A DNA stretch of 64,000 nucleotides from positions 1 through 64,000 of the forward strand of contig CAVSAT010000001.1 of the NCBI GenBank assembly GCA_963726005.1. Direction: 5' to 3'. Below are positions 8,154-17,258 of this stretch, piece after piece. The notes under the pieces were generated by a model. The model ran no database searches. It was not told where the DNA came from and saw only the letters and a list, made by a program, of their open reading frames with translations. The stretch comes from Bog-473 sp963726005. GTDB taxonomy: Bacteria > Actinomycetota > Acidimicrobiia > Acidimicrobiales > RAAP-2. The translations under genes and the position numbers were made by a program. Numbering within the stretch: the stretch's first letter is position 1; each line of letters opens with the position of its first letter.

Positions 8154-9123
8154 ATGACGCTCTACTCCTCCGTGCTCGACCTGATCGGCAACACGCCGCT
8201 GGTCGACATCAGCGCGCTCAGCCCGAACCCCTCCGCGCGTATCTATCTCAAGCTCGAGGGGCAGAACCCCGGCGGGTCGGTCAAGGACAGGGTGGCCCTG
8301 TCGCTCATCGAGGACGCCGAACGTACGGGGGTGCTCGTCCCCGGGAAGCCGGACCAGGTGCTGATGGAGCCGACGTCGGGCAACACCGGCATCGGTCTCG
8401 CCATGGTGTGCCGGGTCAAGGGCTACACGCTGAAGGCCGTGATGCCGACCAACGTGTCGGTCGAGCGTCGACAGCTCCTCGAGTTGTGGGGGGCCGAGAT
8501 CATCGAGTCACCGGGGAGTGAAGGTTCGAACGGTGCCGTCAAGATGGCCCGCGTCACTGGCCGGGGAGCACCCCGAATGGGTCTTCTTGTACCAGTACGG
8601 CAACCCGGCCAACCCCAGGGCGCACTACGAGGGCACCGGGCCCGAGATCCTGCGGGACTGCCCGGGGGTGACGCACTTCGTGGCCGGCCTCGGGACCTCG
8701 GGAACGTTGCTCGGGGTGGGGCGCTTCCTGCGCGAGAAGCTCGGAGACGCCGTGTCGATATGGGCGGTCGAACCGCCGGCGGGGGAGATGGTTGACGGCC
8801 TGCGGAACCTCGACGACGGGTACATCCCGCCGATCTTCGAGGAACTGGGGGGTGCCGAGCTGTTGGACCGCAAGACCGTGGTCCGTCCCCGGGAGTCGAT
8901 CGAGTGGACCCGGCGGCTGACCGAGGTGGGGATCTTTGCGGGGATCTCGACGGGGGCGGCGCTGGCCGGTGCGATCAAGTGCGCGTCATCCGTGCCGGAG
9001 GGGGAGGCAGCGTCCATCGTGGTCGTGTCTGCCGACGGCGGCTGGAAGTACCTGTCGACGGGGGCCTGGACGGGCGACATCGACGAGGTCACCGAGCGGG
9101 CCAAGCAGATCATCTACTTCTGA
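8154..9123 (+). CDS. cysM: O-phosphoserine/CysO-dependent cysteine synthase CysM (frameshifted)
   Basis: Fold-type II PLP enzyme. The first part (from 8154) has the PLP-lysine motif NPGGSVKDRVA and the loop PTSGNTGIGLAMV; the second part is in the +1 frame and has LAGEHPEWVFLYQYGNPAN, FVAGLGTSGTLLGVGRFL and the C-terminal SADGGWKYLSTG. Reading GTCA as GCA near 8549-8553 (removing one T) restores a continuous protein of about 322 residues. This is most simply a one-base insertion error, or else a recent null mutation. Context (mec, cysO) defines the CysO-dependent cysteine route. The last residues, DEVTERAKQIIYF, are close to those of homologues. Confidence 0.88.
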
Positions 9124-9148
9124 TGCTTCTGCGTTCGCGCGGCGGCGT

Positions 9149-9952
9149 TCAGGTCGTCGCGAGGCGTCGCATCGCCTTCTGGTAGCTGACGGGCGCCACC
9201 GTGCGGGCGATCGGCGCCAGCAGCGGGAGCCGGGCGGCGTTGATGTCGACGCGTGGCCCACCGAGCCGGTCCGCCGTGAGGCGCGCGACCTGCTCGACGG
9301 TGCGGCGCACCATCTTCGGGGGCAGCGACCCGCCGTCCTCGTTGCCCGAGAGCCCCATCGCCGTCGGGACCCAACCGGGGTACAGCACGTGGACGTGGAC
9401 GCCGCGTGGGGCGACCTCGTGGGCGACCGACTCGCTGAAGGCCGAGATGGCGGCCTTCGACGCCGCGTAGGCGCCTTGCCTCGGTTCGGGTGCCCGCGCC
9501 GAGTCGGAGGACACGTTCACGACCGCGCCCCAGCCGCGGTCCACCATCCCCGGCACGACGGCGAGCGTCCCGGTGACGGTGGCGAAGAAATTGACGTCGA
9601 ACACCTGATGGACCGTCCTGGCGTCGCCGCCGGGCACCGGCAGCATCAGGTCGACGCCGGCGTTGTTGACCAGGATGTCAATCGGCCCGTGCTCGGCCTC
9701 GGTCTGCGCCGAGCGCGGCCTCGAAGGCGCCCGGTTCGCCCACGTCGCAGACCGCCGTCGTGCTGCCCGGCGACGCGGCGGCGCCAGTTCGGGCGCGAGC
9801 TCGTCGAGCAGTTCCTTGCGCCGCGCCAGCCCGACGACGACCGCGCCGCGCTCCGCCAGGGTCAGGGCGATCGCCCTGCCGATGCCCGAGGAGGCGCCCG
9901 TGACCACGGCGACTCGGCGGTCGAAGTGTTGCGGAGGTCGGTATCGAGGCAT
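9149..9952 (-). CDS. Short-chain dehydrogenase/reductase with an out-of-frame middle segment
   Basis: SDR oxidoreductase: Rossmann motif TGASSGIGRAI, LVNNAGVD, catalytic Ser in NVSSDSAR and YAASK (Tyr-x3-Lys). Residues encoded by about 9707-9787 read as an Arg-rich, unconserved stretch; the neighbouring frame there gives STTAVCDVGEPGAFEAALG, the normal SDR sequence. Two compensating one-base indels (near 9787 and 9709) therefore keep the gene open but scramble about 26 residues. The start MPRYRPPQ at 9952 is preferred to a longer one. Substrate unknown. Convergent with cysM. Confidence 0.8.
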   Translation of the reverse strand: MPRYRPPQHFDRRVAVVTGASSGIGRAIALTLAERGAVVVGLARRKELLDELAPELAPPRRRAARRRSATWANRAPSRPRSAQTEAEHGPIDILVNNAGVDLMLPVPGGDARTVHQVFDVNFFATVTGTLAVVPGMVDRGWGAVVNVSSDSARAPEPRQGAYAASKAAISAFSESVAHEVAPRGVHVHVLYPGWVPTAMGLSGNEDGGSLPPKMVRRTVEQVARLTADRLGGPRVDINAARLPLLAPIARTVAPVSYQKAMRRLATT

Positions 9953-10049
9953 GCCGACACCATACGGTCGACGTTCGGTCAAGGGTGGCGTCGCCGCCTC
10001 GCCGGGGTGGTGCGGCGGTACAGCGGGTGCGGCGGGGTGCGGCGGTCGC

Positions 10050-10517
10050 TCAGACTGGGTTCGTGCCCGGCCGGGGCGCCATCCGCTCGGCGATCCAGGC
10101 GGCCAGATCTGCGATGACGGCCTGGCTCATCGGGGCCGCGGCCAGCTCGAGCAGGCGTGCGGCCGTCACCTCGCCGTCCTCGTCTCCGGGCGGCGGCGTC
10201 CAGGGGTGGCCGTTGCGCTGGCAGAACTCGATGGTGGCGATGAGGGCGACCGGGGTGTTGCCGTCGGGCAGCGGGTGGTTCTTCACCAGGTGGGCGCAGA
10301 GCACGGCGGCCTTCGTGGCGAAGTCGGGGTAGAAGTCTTTCCCGCCGTAGCTGGCCAGAGGGGCGTGGAGCGCCGAGTCCGCCAGGTGAAGGCTGGACTC
10401 CTCCGCGACGCGCTTGGCGGGGATGCCGAGGACGGCTTCCGCGATGAGGAGGAAGTCGGCCAGTTCGAGCGCGCGGACCGTCTCGGGCTCGGCTCGCAGC
10501 TCCGCGTCGGCCGTCAT
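10050..10517 (-). CDS. Fic/Doc-family toxin-like protein with altered active site
   Basis: A 155-residue all-helical Doc-type Fic protein. The signature is recognisable as HPLPDGNTPVALIATIEFCQ, where active members read HPFxDGNKRxAL. The Lys-Arg pair after Asn is Thr-Pro here, so loss of nucleotide-transfer activity or a changed activity is likely. A 61-residue ORF directly upstream overlaps by 4 nt, the usual antitoxin-toxin arrangement. The N-terminal helices (ADFLLIAEAVLG, AVLCAHLVKN) fit the Doc fold. Whether TP is real or a sequence error cannot be told here. Confidence 0.75.
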   Translation of the reverse strand: MTADAELRAEPETVRALELADFLLIAEAVLGIPAKRVAEESSLHLADSALHAPLASYGGKDFYPDFATKAAVLCAHLVKNHPLPDGNTPVALIATIEFCQRNGHPWTPPPGDEDGEVTAARLLELAAAPMSQAVIADLAAWIAERMAPRPGTNPV

Positions 10518-10699
10518 CGCTTCAGGCGTTCCAACGCTCGCTCGTGCTGGCGGATGGCTCCGGCCAGGCGGAAGTAGAAGGCACGGTCGGCGCGGCGGCG
10601 GCGCACCGCCGTGTTCAGGGTGGGCCGGCCCGCGGCGCCGTTCCTCGCCACCGGCGCCGCCCCGTCTTCGCGTCGGCCCTGCGTCGGATGGTCGTCCAC
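10514..10699 (-). CDS. Putative antitoxin partner of the Fic/Doc-like protein
   Basis: A 61-residue Arg-rich protein whose last codon overlaps the start of the Fic/Doc-like gene by 4 nt. No named antitoxin fold is recognised. The C-terminal half (RADRAFYFRLAGAIRQHERA) could form one long helix of the kind that blocks a Doc active site. The assignment rests on position and size, not on homology. Confidence 0.5.
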   Translation of the reverse strand: MDDHPTQGRREDGAAPVARNGAAGRPTLNTAVRRRRADRAFYFRLAGAIRQHERALERLKR

Positions 10700-10729
10700 G
10701 GCGTCGATTCTATGGGTGGGGTGTCCCGG

Positions 10730-11269
10730 TCAGCGCCCGGCGAGCGCTCCGAGCTTGGTGACCGTGTTCCAGTTCCTGGTGGTGCTCACCACGCCGAGCC
10801 GGCGTTCGAGGAACGTACCCGTGTACTTGGTCTCTGCGTACCCGTCGGGTGTGTGCACGTAGACCTCCCTGCCGTCGACGACCAGCTCGTCGCGGCCGCT
10901 CGCCGGCGGTTTCAGCGCCGCCAGCGCCTCCGCCGTCGGCTTCGTGGCCAGGAACGTCACGTGGTGGCGGGACGGGTTCGCCCCCGCCTTGGCATAGGGG
11001 CTGGCCGCGGCGATGCGGAGGAACTCCGGCACGGTGCGCAGGATCACCGCGGGCGAGTCACCGAAGTCGTCCGCGAGGCGCTCCTCGATCGCCGCCGCGA
11101 TCGCCGCCTCGCTCTTCGATCCGGTCGAGAACAGGACGTTGCCCGTCTGGATGTACGTCGTGACGCCGGAGTACTGCAGGCCTTCGAAGGAGGCCCGTAG
11201 CTCGTTCATGGCGAGGCGTCCGTGGCCGGCGACGTTCACGCTTCGGAGCAGCGCGACGTAACGGGGCAC
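10730..11269 (-). CDS. DUF1697 domain-containing protein
   Basis: A 179-residue cytoplasmic protein matching DUF1697 end to end: N-terminal RYVALLRSVNVAGHGRLAMN, the GVTTYIQTGNVLFST block, and C-terminal TGTFLERRLGVVSTTRNWNT. The biochemical function of the family is not known. It lies 10 nt downstream of the FAD oxidase gene on the same strand, so the two may be co-transcribed. Confidence 0.85.
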   Translation of the reverse strand: MPRYVALLRSVNVAGHGRLAMNELRASFEGLQYSGVTTYIQTGNVLFSTGSKSEAAIAAAIEERLADDFGDSPAVILRTVPEFLRIAAASPYAKAGANPSRHHVTFLATKPTAEALAALKPPASGRDELVVDGREVYVHTPDGYAETKYTGTFLERRLGVVSTTRNWNTVTKLGALAGR

Positions 11270-11278
11270 GTGCGCAAC

Positions 11279-12444
11279 CTACCGGCTCTGGTGCGCCGGC
11301 CGAGGCGGTGGCGCCGGGTCGCGGTGCAGGCCGAAGGGGCGCAGGTCGATGGAGGGCGTCGCGCCGTCGGCCAGGTCGGCCAGGAGCTCGCCGAGCAGTG
11401 GCCCGAACTTGAATCCGTGCCCGCTCGTGCCGCAGCCGACGACGATCCGCCCGGTCCGGGCCAGGACGAAGTCGTCGTCGGCGGAGTTGTCGTAGACGCA
11501 ACGCTCCGTGTGCACGGGATCGGGGTCCAGGGAGGGCAGCAGACGGCGGACGGCGCCGGTCAGCAGGGCGAGGAGCCGGGGATCGTCGTCCGGAGGTGCC
11601 GTGCCGGTGGGGTCGTAGCCGGCGAGGTCGGTGCCCGGGGTGTGATGGGAGACCTTGTAGGTTCCGCCCGCGCGCCGCCGTCGGGCACGGGCAGGCCGTA
11701 GATCATGTCGGCCCCCCACTCGATGAAGATCGGTGGCCGCTCCTCGGACGTCGCACCGGGAGCGGGCGCGAAGTACGCCACCTGGGGGAGCGACGGGGGG
11801 GCCGCCACGGGCGGCGGGTCGTCGAGCAGCGCGAGGGCACCAGGGCCGGCGCAATCGACCACGACGTCGGCGTCGAGCGTCCGCCCGCTCGCCGTCGTGA
11901 CCCTGACCGAGTCGCGGCCCTGGCGCAGCGACCGGACGCGCTCGCCGGTGTGGAGCACGAAGTCGGCCACGTCACCCAACGCCCGCATGCACTGGTCGGC
12001 GGCCAGCACGCAGGAATCGGGCTCGAAGAGGACGGGCCCGTGGACCGCGATCGCCGGGAACCGCCGGGCGGCCTCGCCGGGTGCGAGCCGCTCCGACGGT
12101 GAGCCCGCGGCCGCCAGCGCCGCTGCGATGGCATCGAGGGAGGCGTCGTCGCCGAACGTCACCTGGCCGCGGCCGTGGAGGAGCCGCCGTCCCGAGGCGG
12201 CCTCGAGGTCGTGCCAGAACGCGCGCGCCCGGACGGCCATGTCGACGTAGACCGGCTCGGGGTACCCCAGCCGGAAGATGCGGGCGTCGCCCTTGGAGCC
12301 CGACCAGTCGTGGCCCACCGCGTCGGCCGCCTCCAGGACGGTCACGCTCCAGTGACGCCGCGACAGCGCCCAGGCGGCGGAGAGGCCGAGCAACCCCGCG
12401 CCAACCACGATGCAACGCCGATCGTCGCGCACCGCAACGATCAT
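11279..12444 (-). CDS. FAD-dependent oxidoreductase, sarcosine/N-methyl-amino acid oxidase-like (frameshifted)
   Basis: DAO-family flavoenzyme. The dinucleotide-binding motif IVVGAGLLGLSAAWAL is at the N-terminus and DWSGSKGDARIFRLGYPEP matches the sarcosine-oxidase/MSOX group. The frame breaks near 11672-11680 after GLPVPDGG; the C-terminal part continues one frame over with GTYKVSHHTPG and the conserved FAD-site GCGTSGHGFKFGP. Adding one G restores a protein of about 388 residues. The start MIVAVRDDRR is chosen as the ATG nearest the Rossmann motif. The substrate amine is not determined. Confidence 0.82.
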
Positions 12445-12484
12445 ACGAACGTGCCCCGCCCAAGTGCAGCCGTAGGCTTGGCGC

Positions 12485-12919
12485 ATGCAACCGATCCTCC
12501 ACCTGTCCATCCCCGTCCGCGACATGGACGAGGCGCGTGACTTCTATGTGCGCACACTCGGTTGCCAGTCGGCGCGTACCAGGGCGGACTTCGCCGATGT
12601 GTGGTTCTACGGCATGCAGATCACCCTGCAGCATCGGCCGGGCGAATCGCCCGCGGCGCCGTCGGGTGGATCGCGCCACTTCGGCGTCACGCTCGGGCGC
12701 GACGAGTTCGAGGCGATGATCGCCCGACTCGGGGCCAACGGCGTCGACTGGGTCGTCCCGGTCTCGACCGACGACGAGGGTCTGGCGACGGAGCAGACCA
12801 AGGCCAAGATCGCCGATCCGAGCGGCAACGTGATTGAGCTCAAGACGTACCGCGACGTCGACGCCGCCCTGGAGATCTCGCCGCACTCGTACCCGGAGAC
12901 CTTTGCCCACGGGAACTGA
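12485..12919 (+). CDS. Glyoxalase/VOC-family protein
   Basis: A 144-residue vicinal-oxygen-chelate protein with the beta-alpha-beta-beta-beta modules HLSIPVRDMDEARDFYVRTL at the start and KIADPSGNVIELKTY near the end. Candidate metal ligands are His in LHLS, His in SRHFGV and Glu in NVIELK. Function could be dioxygenase, lyase or resistance; the context (divergent from the FAD oxidase, upstream of rph) does not decide. Start ATG. Confidence 0.85.
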   Translation: MQPILHLSIPVRDMDEARDFYVRTLGCQSARTRADFADVWFYGMQITLQHRPGESPAAPSGGSRHFGVTLGRDEFEAMIARLGANGVDWVVPVSTDDEGLATEQTKAKIADPSGNVIELKTYRDVDAALEISPHSYPETFAHGN

Positions 12920-12981
12920 CCGGTCGCCTACGGTGTCGTCCGAGACCGACACCCGTCGGGCGGGGAAGCGAGAGGAGTGCG

Positions 12982-13749
12982 GTGGGAGAAAGTGACGTGA
13001 GCGAGGCCGCGCAAACGGCGCGTCAGGACGGACGCGCCATCGACCAGCTACGGCCGGTCACCTTCCAGCGCGACTACACGGTGATGGCGCCGGGTTCGGT
13101 CCTGGTGACGTTCGGTCAGACCAAGGTGCTGTGCACGGCGTCGGTGGAGGAGCGGGTGCCGCCCTGGATGCGGGGGACGGGCCGCGGCTGGGTGACCGCC
13201 GAGTACTCCATGTTGCCGGGCTCGACGCCGGAGCGGGCCTCCCGCGAAGCGGCCAAGGGCAAGCAGTCGGGGCGGACCCAGGAGATTCAGCGGCTGATCG
13301 CGCGCAGCCTCCGGGCCGTGTGCGACCTGGTCGCCCTCGGCGAGGTGCAGATCACGGTCGACTGCGACGCACTGCAGGCCGACGGCGGGACGCGGACGGC
13401 CTCCATCTGCGGCGCCTACGTCGCCCTGCACGACGCCTGTACCCGCCTCGTGCAGGCCGGGACGATCCGCACGAATCCCCTCACCGACTCGGTCGCGGCC
13501 GTCTCGGTCGGCATCATCGACGGGGTGCCGATGGTCGACCTGCCCTACGCCGAGGACTCGCGGGCCGAGGTCGACATGAACGTGGTCATGACCGGCGCCG
13601 GGCGCTTCGTCGAGGTGCAGGGCACCGCGGAGGGCATGGCCTTCAGCCGGAGCGAGCTGGACACCCTGCTCGGGCTGGCCGAGGCGGGCATCAAGGAGCT
13701 GACGGACCTGCAGGCGGCCGTGCTGGCCGAGCCCCCGCCGCGGCGGTGA
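12982..13749 (+). CDS. rph: Ribonuclease PH
   Basis: A 255-residue phosphate-dependent 3'-5' exoribonuclease that trims tRNA 3' ends. Conserved blocks: GSVLVTFGQTKVLCTASVEE, TAEYSMLPGSTPER, SGRTQEIQRLIARSLRAV, the phosphate site CDALQADGGTRTASI and VDLPYAEDSRAEVDMNVVM. GTG start; a further GTG lies 5 codons in. The stop overlaps the GTG start of rdgB by 4 nt (GTGA), the common actinobacterial rph-rdgB pair. Confidence 0.96.
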   Translation: MGESDVSEAAQTARQDGRAIDQLRPVTFQRDYTVMAPGSVLVTFGQTKVLCTASVEERVPPWMRGTGRGWVTAEYSMLPGSTPERASREAAKGKQSGRTQEIQRLIARSLRAVCDLVALGEVQITVDCDALQADGGTRTASICGAYVALHDACTRLVQAGTIRTNPLTDSVAAVSVGIIDGVPMVDLPYAEDSRAEVDMNVVMTGAGRFVEVQGTAEGMAFSRSELDTLLGLAEAGIKELTDLQAAVLAEPPPRR

Positions 13750-14371
13750 GCGGGGACGGCCCGCTCCGACTCGTCCTGGCTTCGGCCAACCCCGACAAGG
13801 TCAAGGAGATCTCGGCCATTCTCTCGGCCGCGCTCCCCGTGGTGCTGCTGTCGCGCCCTGCCGGTGCGCCGGACGTGGTCGAGGACGGCGAGACGCTGCT
13901 CGACAACGCCCGGCTGAAGGCGCGGGCCCTGGTGCGGACGACCGGCACGGCCGCGGTGGCGGACGACACCGGCCTCGAGGTCGACGCCCTGGGGGGCGCG
14001 CCGGGCGTGTACTCGGCTCGCTACGCGGGCGATGACGCCACCTACGGCGACAACGTGACGAAGCTGCTCCAGCGCGTTGGCCGCGCGCCCGCACGGCGGC
14101 GGGGCGCGGCGGGCTCGCTTCCGCACCGTGGCGCTGGCGGCGTTCCCCGACGGCTCCGAGGTGTGGGCGGAGGGCACGGTGGAGGGGTCGATCGCCACGG
14201 CCGGGCGGGGCCGCAACGGGTTCGGCTACGACCCCGTGTTCGTGCCCGACGACGCCGGGGGCCGGACGTTCGCGGAGATGCAGGCGGACGAGAAGGACGC
14301 GGTGTCGCACCGCGGACAGCGCGTTCCGCGCCCTGGCGCGGCAGCTGACGCACCCGGGCGACAACCCCTGA
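13746..14371 (+). CDS. rdgB: RdgB/HAM1 non-canonical purine NTP pyrophosphatase (two frameshifts)
   Basis: Removes dITP, XTP and similar nucleotides. Segment 1 has LVLASANPDKVKEI (SxNxxK phosphate-binding motif) and VADDTGLEVDALGGAPGVYSAR. Segment 2, one frame over from about 14076, has FRTVALAAFPDGSEVW and GRGRNGFGYDPVF. Segment 3, one more frame over from about 14316, has AFRALARQLTHPGDNP and the stop. Each break is repaired by removing one base (near 14074-14077, and the A at 14316), giving about 207 residues, normal for the family. Two insertions in one housekeeping gene favour sequence error. Confidence 0.85.
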
Positions 14372-14399
14372 CGCCGGAGCCGGCGGTGCACGCCCCGGC

Positions 14400-15254
14400 T
14401 CACACGCCAAAGAGCGCGGCCGCCAGCTGCCGGTACCCGTCGAGCGGGAAGTCCTGCCGGCCCGCGACGACCTGTATGCAGACGTGATCGGCGCCCGCGT
14501 CGTGGTGCGCGCGGACCCGGGCGGCGACGGTCGTGGCATCGCCCCACGGAATGACGGCATCGATCAACCGGTCGCTCCCGCCGCCGGCGATGTCGTCGTC
14601 CCCGAACCCGAAGTCGCGCAGGTTCTGGGTGTAGTTGGGGAGGCCCAGGTAGATGCTGGCGTACGCACGCGCCAGCTCGCGGGCCTGGGCGGGATCGCTC
14701 TGGAGCACCACCGCCACCTCGGGGGCGAGGAGCGGGCCCCGGCCCAGGATCTCCCGGGCGCGGGCCGTGTGCTCGACCGGGACGAAGTAGGGGTGCGCGC
14801 CCGCGGCGCGTGTGGCGGCGAGCTCGAGCATGCGCGGGCGGAGGGCGGCCAGCACCCGGCGCTCGGGCGGCACCGGCGTGCCGAGGGCATCGAGCGCATC
14901 GAGGTACGCCACCACGTGCGCGAAGGGACGGCTGTAGTCCTGCACCAGGGGAGCGTGGCTCGCGCCGATGCCCAGGAGGAAGCGCCCGGGGAACCTGCTC
15001 TCGAGGCCAGCGACGGCGGTCCCCACCGCTGCGGGATCCGCCGTCCAGACGCTCACGATGCCGCTGGCCACGGGAATGCGCGACGTGGACGCCAGGAGCT
15101 CCTCGAAGCGCGGGGAGAGGCCCGGGTCGAAGCCACCCGACGACCACAGGGCCTGGTAGCCCAGCGCTTCGAGCTCCCGGGCCACATCGAGCGACGGTTC
15201 GTCCGTGACGCGCCACGACCCACTCCACCACACGCCGACCCGACCGAGATCCAT
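14400..15254 (-). CDS. LLM-class F420-dependent oxidoreductase (TIGR03620-like)
   Basis: A 284-residue TIM-barrel protein of the luciferase-like superfamily. The N-terminus LGRVGVWWSGSWRVTD and blocks YQALWSSGGFDPGLS, LESRFPGRFLLGIGASHA and VPPERRVLAALRPRMLELA match the TIGR03620 subfamily of probable F420-dependent enzymes. The ATG at 15254 is used; longer versions are Arg/Pro-rich and unconserved. Substrate unknown. It implies that the host makes coenzyme F420. Convergent with rdgB, divergent from the DapB-like gene. Confidence 0.88.
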   Translation of the reverse strand: MDLGRVGVWWSGSWRVTDEPSLDVARELEALGYQALWSSGGFDPGLSPRFEELLASTSRIPVASGIVSVWTADPAAVGTAVAGLESRFPGRFLLGIGASHAPLVQDYSRPFAHVVAYLDALDALGTPVPPERRVLAALRPRMLELAATRAAGAHPYFVPVEHTARAREILGRGPLLAPEVAVVLQSDPAQARELARAYASIYLGLPNYTQNLRDFGFGDDDIAGGGSDRLIDAVIPWGDATTVAARVRAHHDAGADHVCIQVVAGRQDFPLDGYRQLAAALFGV

Positions 15255-15370
15255 GAGGTGACGGTAGCGGCGGGAGCGACGGCCGTGGCCGGTGCCTCCG
15301 GACGGGCACCGCTCCGGAGCCGCGAAAGCGAAATATGGTGGGCCGCGAACCGACGAGACGGGGGTGAGCG

Positions 15371-16444
15371 GTGACGTACCGAGTGGTGCAGTGGGCGACC
15401 GGCAACGTGGGCAAGGCGGCCATTGAGGGCGTGCTGGCGCATCCCGACCTCGAGCTCGTCGGTTGCTGGGTGCACTCGAAGGCAAAGGACGGGCAGGACG
15501 TGGGCACCCTGGTGGGGCGCGCTCCGATCGGGATCACCGCGACCAGTGACGTCGACGCGCTGCTTGCCGAGGACGCCGACTGCGTCGTCTACAGCCCCAT
15601 CTTCGCCGATCCGGACGTCGTCACCAGGATCCTCGAATCGCGCAAGAACGTCGTCACGCCGCTGGGCTGGTTCTACCCGCCGGCCGGCGAGCGGGAGCGG
15701 TTCGACGCCGTCTGCCGCGCCGCGGGTGTCACCCTGCACGGCACCGGCATCAACCCCGGGGGGATCACCGAGCGCTTCCCGCTCATGATCTCGGCCTTGT
15801 CGGGTTCCATCACGCACGTGCGGGCCGAGGAATTCTCCGACATCCGCACCTACGGGGCCCCCGACGTCATCCGTGACTGGATGCTGTTCGGCAAGACGCC
15901 CGCGGAGTCACGCACGAGCATCATGGCCGACGCGCTCGGCGCGGGGTTCCGGCAGTCGGTGTGGATGGTCGCCGACGAGCTCGGCTTCGACCTCGATCCC
16001 GAGCTGCGCACCACGCACGAGATGGCGGTGGCCACCGCGCCCATCGAGTCGCCTATCGGGCCCATCGCACCCGGCCTCGTGGCGGCGCAGCGCTTCCGAT
16101 GGGAGGGCCTGGTGCGCGGTGAACCCGTCATCACCGCCGCGGTGAACTGGCTCATGGGAGAGGAGCACCTTGACCCGCCGTGGACCTTCGGCGCCGACGG
16201 CGAGCACTTCGAGGTGGAGATCACCGGGGACCCGAGCTGCCTCGTGAGCTTCCGCAAGCTCCACCCCGACTCCATAGAGGCGGGCCTGCAGCGGAATCCC
16301 GGCGTCGTGGCGACGGCCATGCACTGTGTGAACGCCGTGCCGTACGTCTGCGCGGCCGAGCCCGGCGTGCAGACCTACCTCGAGATGCCTCTGGTGGCCG
16401 GGCGGGCGGCGCCCAGCCTGCGCCACCCCGGTCAGCGCCGGTGA
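15371..16444 (+). CDS. DapB-like NAD(P)H-dependent dehydrogenase
   Basis: A 357-residue protein with an N-terminal Rossmann fold (VVQWATGNVGKAAIEGVLAH) like dihydrodipicolinate reductase, followed by the larger C-terminal domain typical of 2,4-diaminopentanoate dehydrogenase-like proteins (HGTGINPGGITERFPLMI, PPWTFGADGEHFEVE). Such proteins are abundant in actinobacteria and mostly of unknown substrate. GTG start. The stop overlaps the GTG of the next SDR gene, so they are translationally coupled. Confidence 0.82.
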   Translation: MTYRVVQWATGNVGKAAIEGVLAHPDLELVGCWVHSKAKDGQDVGTLVGRAPIGITATSDVDALLAEDADCVVYSPIFADPDVVTRILESRKNVVTPLGWFYPPAGERERFDAVCRAAGVTLHGTGINPGGITERFPLMISALSGSITHVRAEEFSDIRTYGAPDVIRDWMLFGKTPAESRTSIMADALGAGFRQSVWMVADELGFDLDPELRTTHEMAVATAPIESPIGPIAPGLVAAQRFRWEGLVRGEPVITAAVNWLMGEEHLDPPWTFGADGEHFEVEITGDPSCLVSFRKLHPDSIEAGLQRNPGVVATAMHCVNAVPYVCAAEPGVQTYLEMPLVAGRAAPSLRHPGQRR

Positions 16445-17241
16445 TCCTCGACCGGTTCCGCCTCGAGGACCGGGTGGCGATCGTGACCGGGGCCGGGCTC
16501 GGCATCGGACGCGGGATCGCCGTCGGGCTGGCCGAGGCGGGTGCCCACGTCGTTCTGGCGGCCCGGACGCGGGCCGACCTCGAGGAGGTGGCCTCGCTGG
16601 TCGAGAAGGCGGGCCGGCGCGCCCTGGTGGTCCCGACCGACGTCACGGAGCTCGGGGAGCTCGAGCGGCTGGTCGACGCCACGGTCGGGGAGTTCGGGCG
16701 GCTCGACATCGCGGTGAACAACGCCGGTGGGGCGATGCCCCGCGCCGCGTTGGCCACGAGCGATCGCTTTCTCGAGTCGGCCTTCCACTTCAACGTGACG
16801 GCCCCGTTCACCCTGACCAAGCTGGCGGCCCGGCGCATGGTCGACACGACCGGGACCGGAGTGGTCGTCAACGTCTCGTCGCGCTCGGCCAGCATGACCC
16901 AGACGAGCTTCGCCGCCTACGGAGCGGTGAAGGCGGCGCTCGACCGGCTGACCCGCAACATGGCGCCCGAGCTGGCGCCCCGGGTGCGCCTCAACGCCAT
17001 TGACGTCGGCGGTGTCGCCACCCGGTCGCTCGACATCGTCCTGACGGACGAGGACCTGCGCCGACAGTTCCTCGACGGCACACCGATGCGGCGACCCGGC
17101 GAGCCCGAGGACATCGCGTGCGCCGTGGTGTATCTCGTCTCCGACGCCGCCTCGTGGGTCACCGGCAAGGTGTTCGAGATCGACGGTGGCGCCGAGGCGC
17201 CCGCCATCACGGTCCCGGCGCCCCCGCTGGAGCCGGCGTGA
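16441..17241 (+). CDS. SDR-family oxidoreductase
   Basis: A 266-residue classical SDR: VTGAGLGIGRGIAVGL, NNAGGAMP, NVSSRSASM with catalytic Ser, YGAVK with Tyr and Lys, and the C-terminal WVTGKVFEIDGGAEAPA. The GTG at 16441 overlaps the preceding stop (GTGA), which fixes the start. Probably works on the same metabolite as the DapB-like enzyme, but the substrate is not identifiable from sequence. Confidence 0.88.
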   Translation: MILDRFRLEDRVAIVTGAGLGIGRGIAVGLAEAGAHVVLAARTRADLEEVASLVEKAGRRALVVPTDVTELGELERLVDATVGEFGRLDIAVNNAGGAMPRAALATSDRFLESAFHFNVTAPFTLTKLAARRMVDTTGTGVVVNVSSRSASMTQTSFAAYGAVKAALDRLTRNMAPELAPRVRLNAIDVGGVATRSLDIVLTDEDLRRQFLDGTPMRRPGEPEDIACAVVYLVSDAASWVTGKVFEIDGGAEAPAITVPAPPLEPA

Positions 17242-17258
17242 TCGAGCGCTAGGGCGTC

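Noticed and set aside
13801..15537. Long minus-strand open frame (578 codons) opposite rdgB and through the LLM gene
   Set aside because: A GC-bias artefact: Arg/Pro/Gly-rich, no domain, and antisense to genes with clear family signatures.
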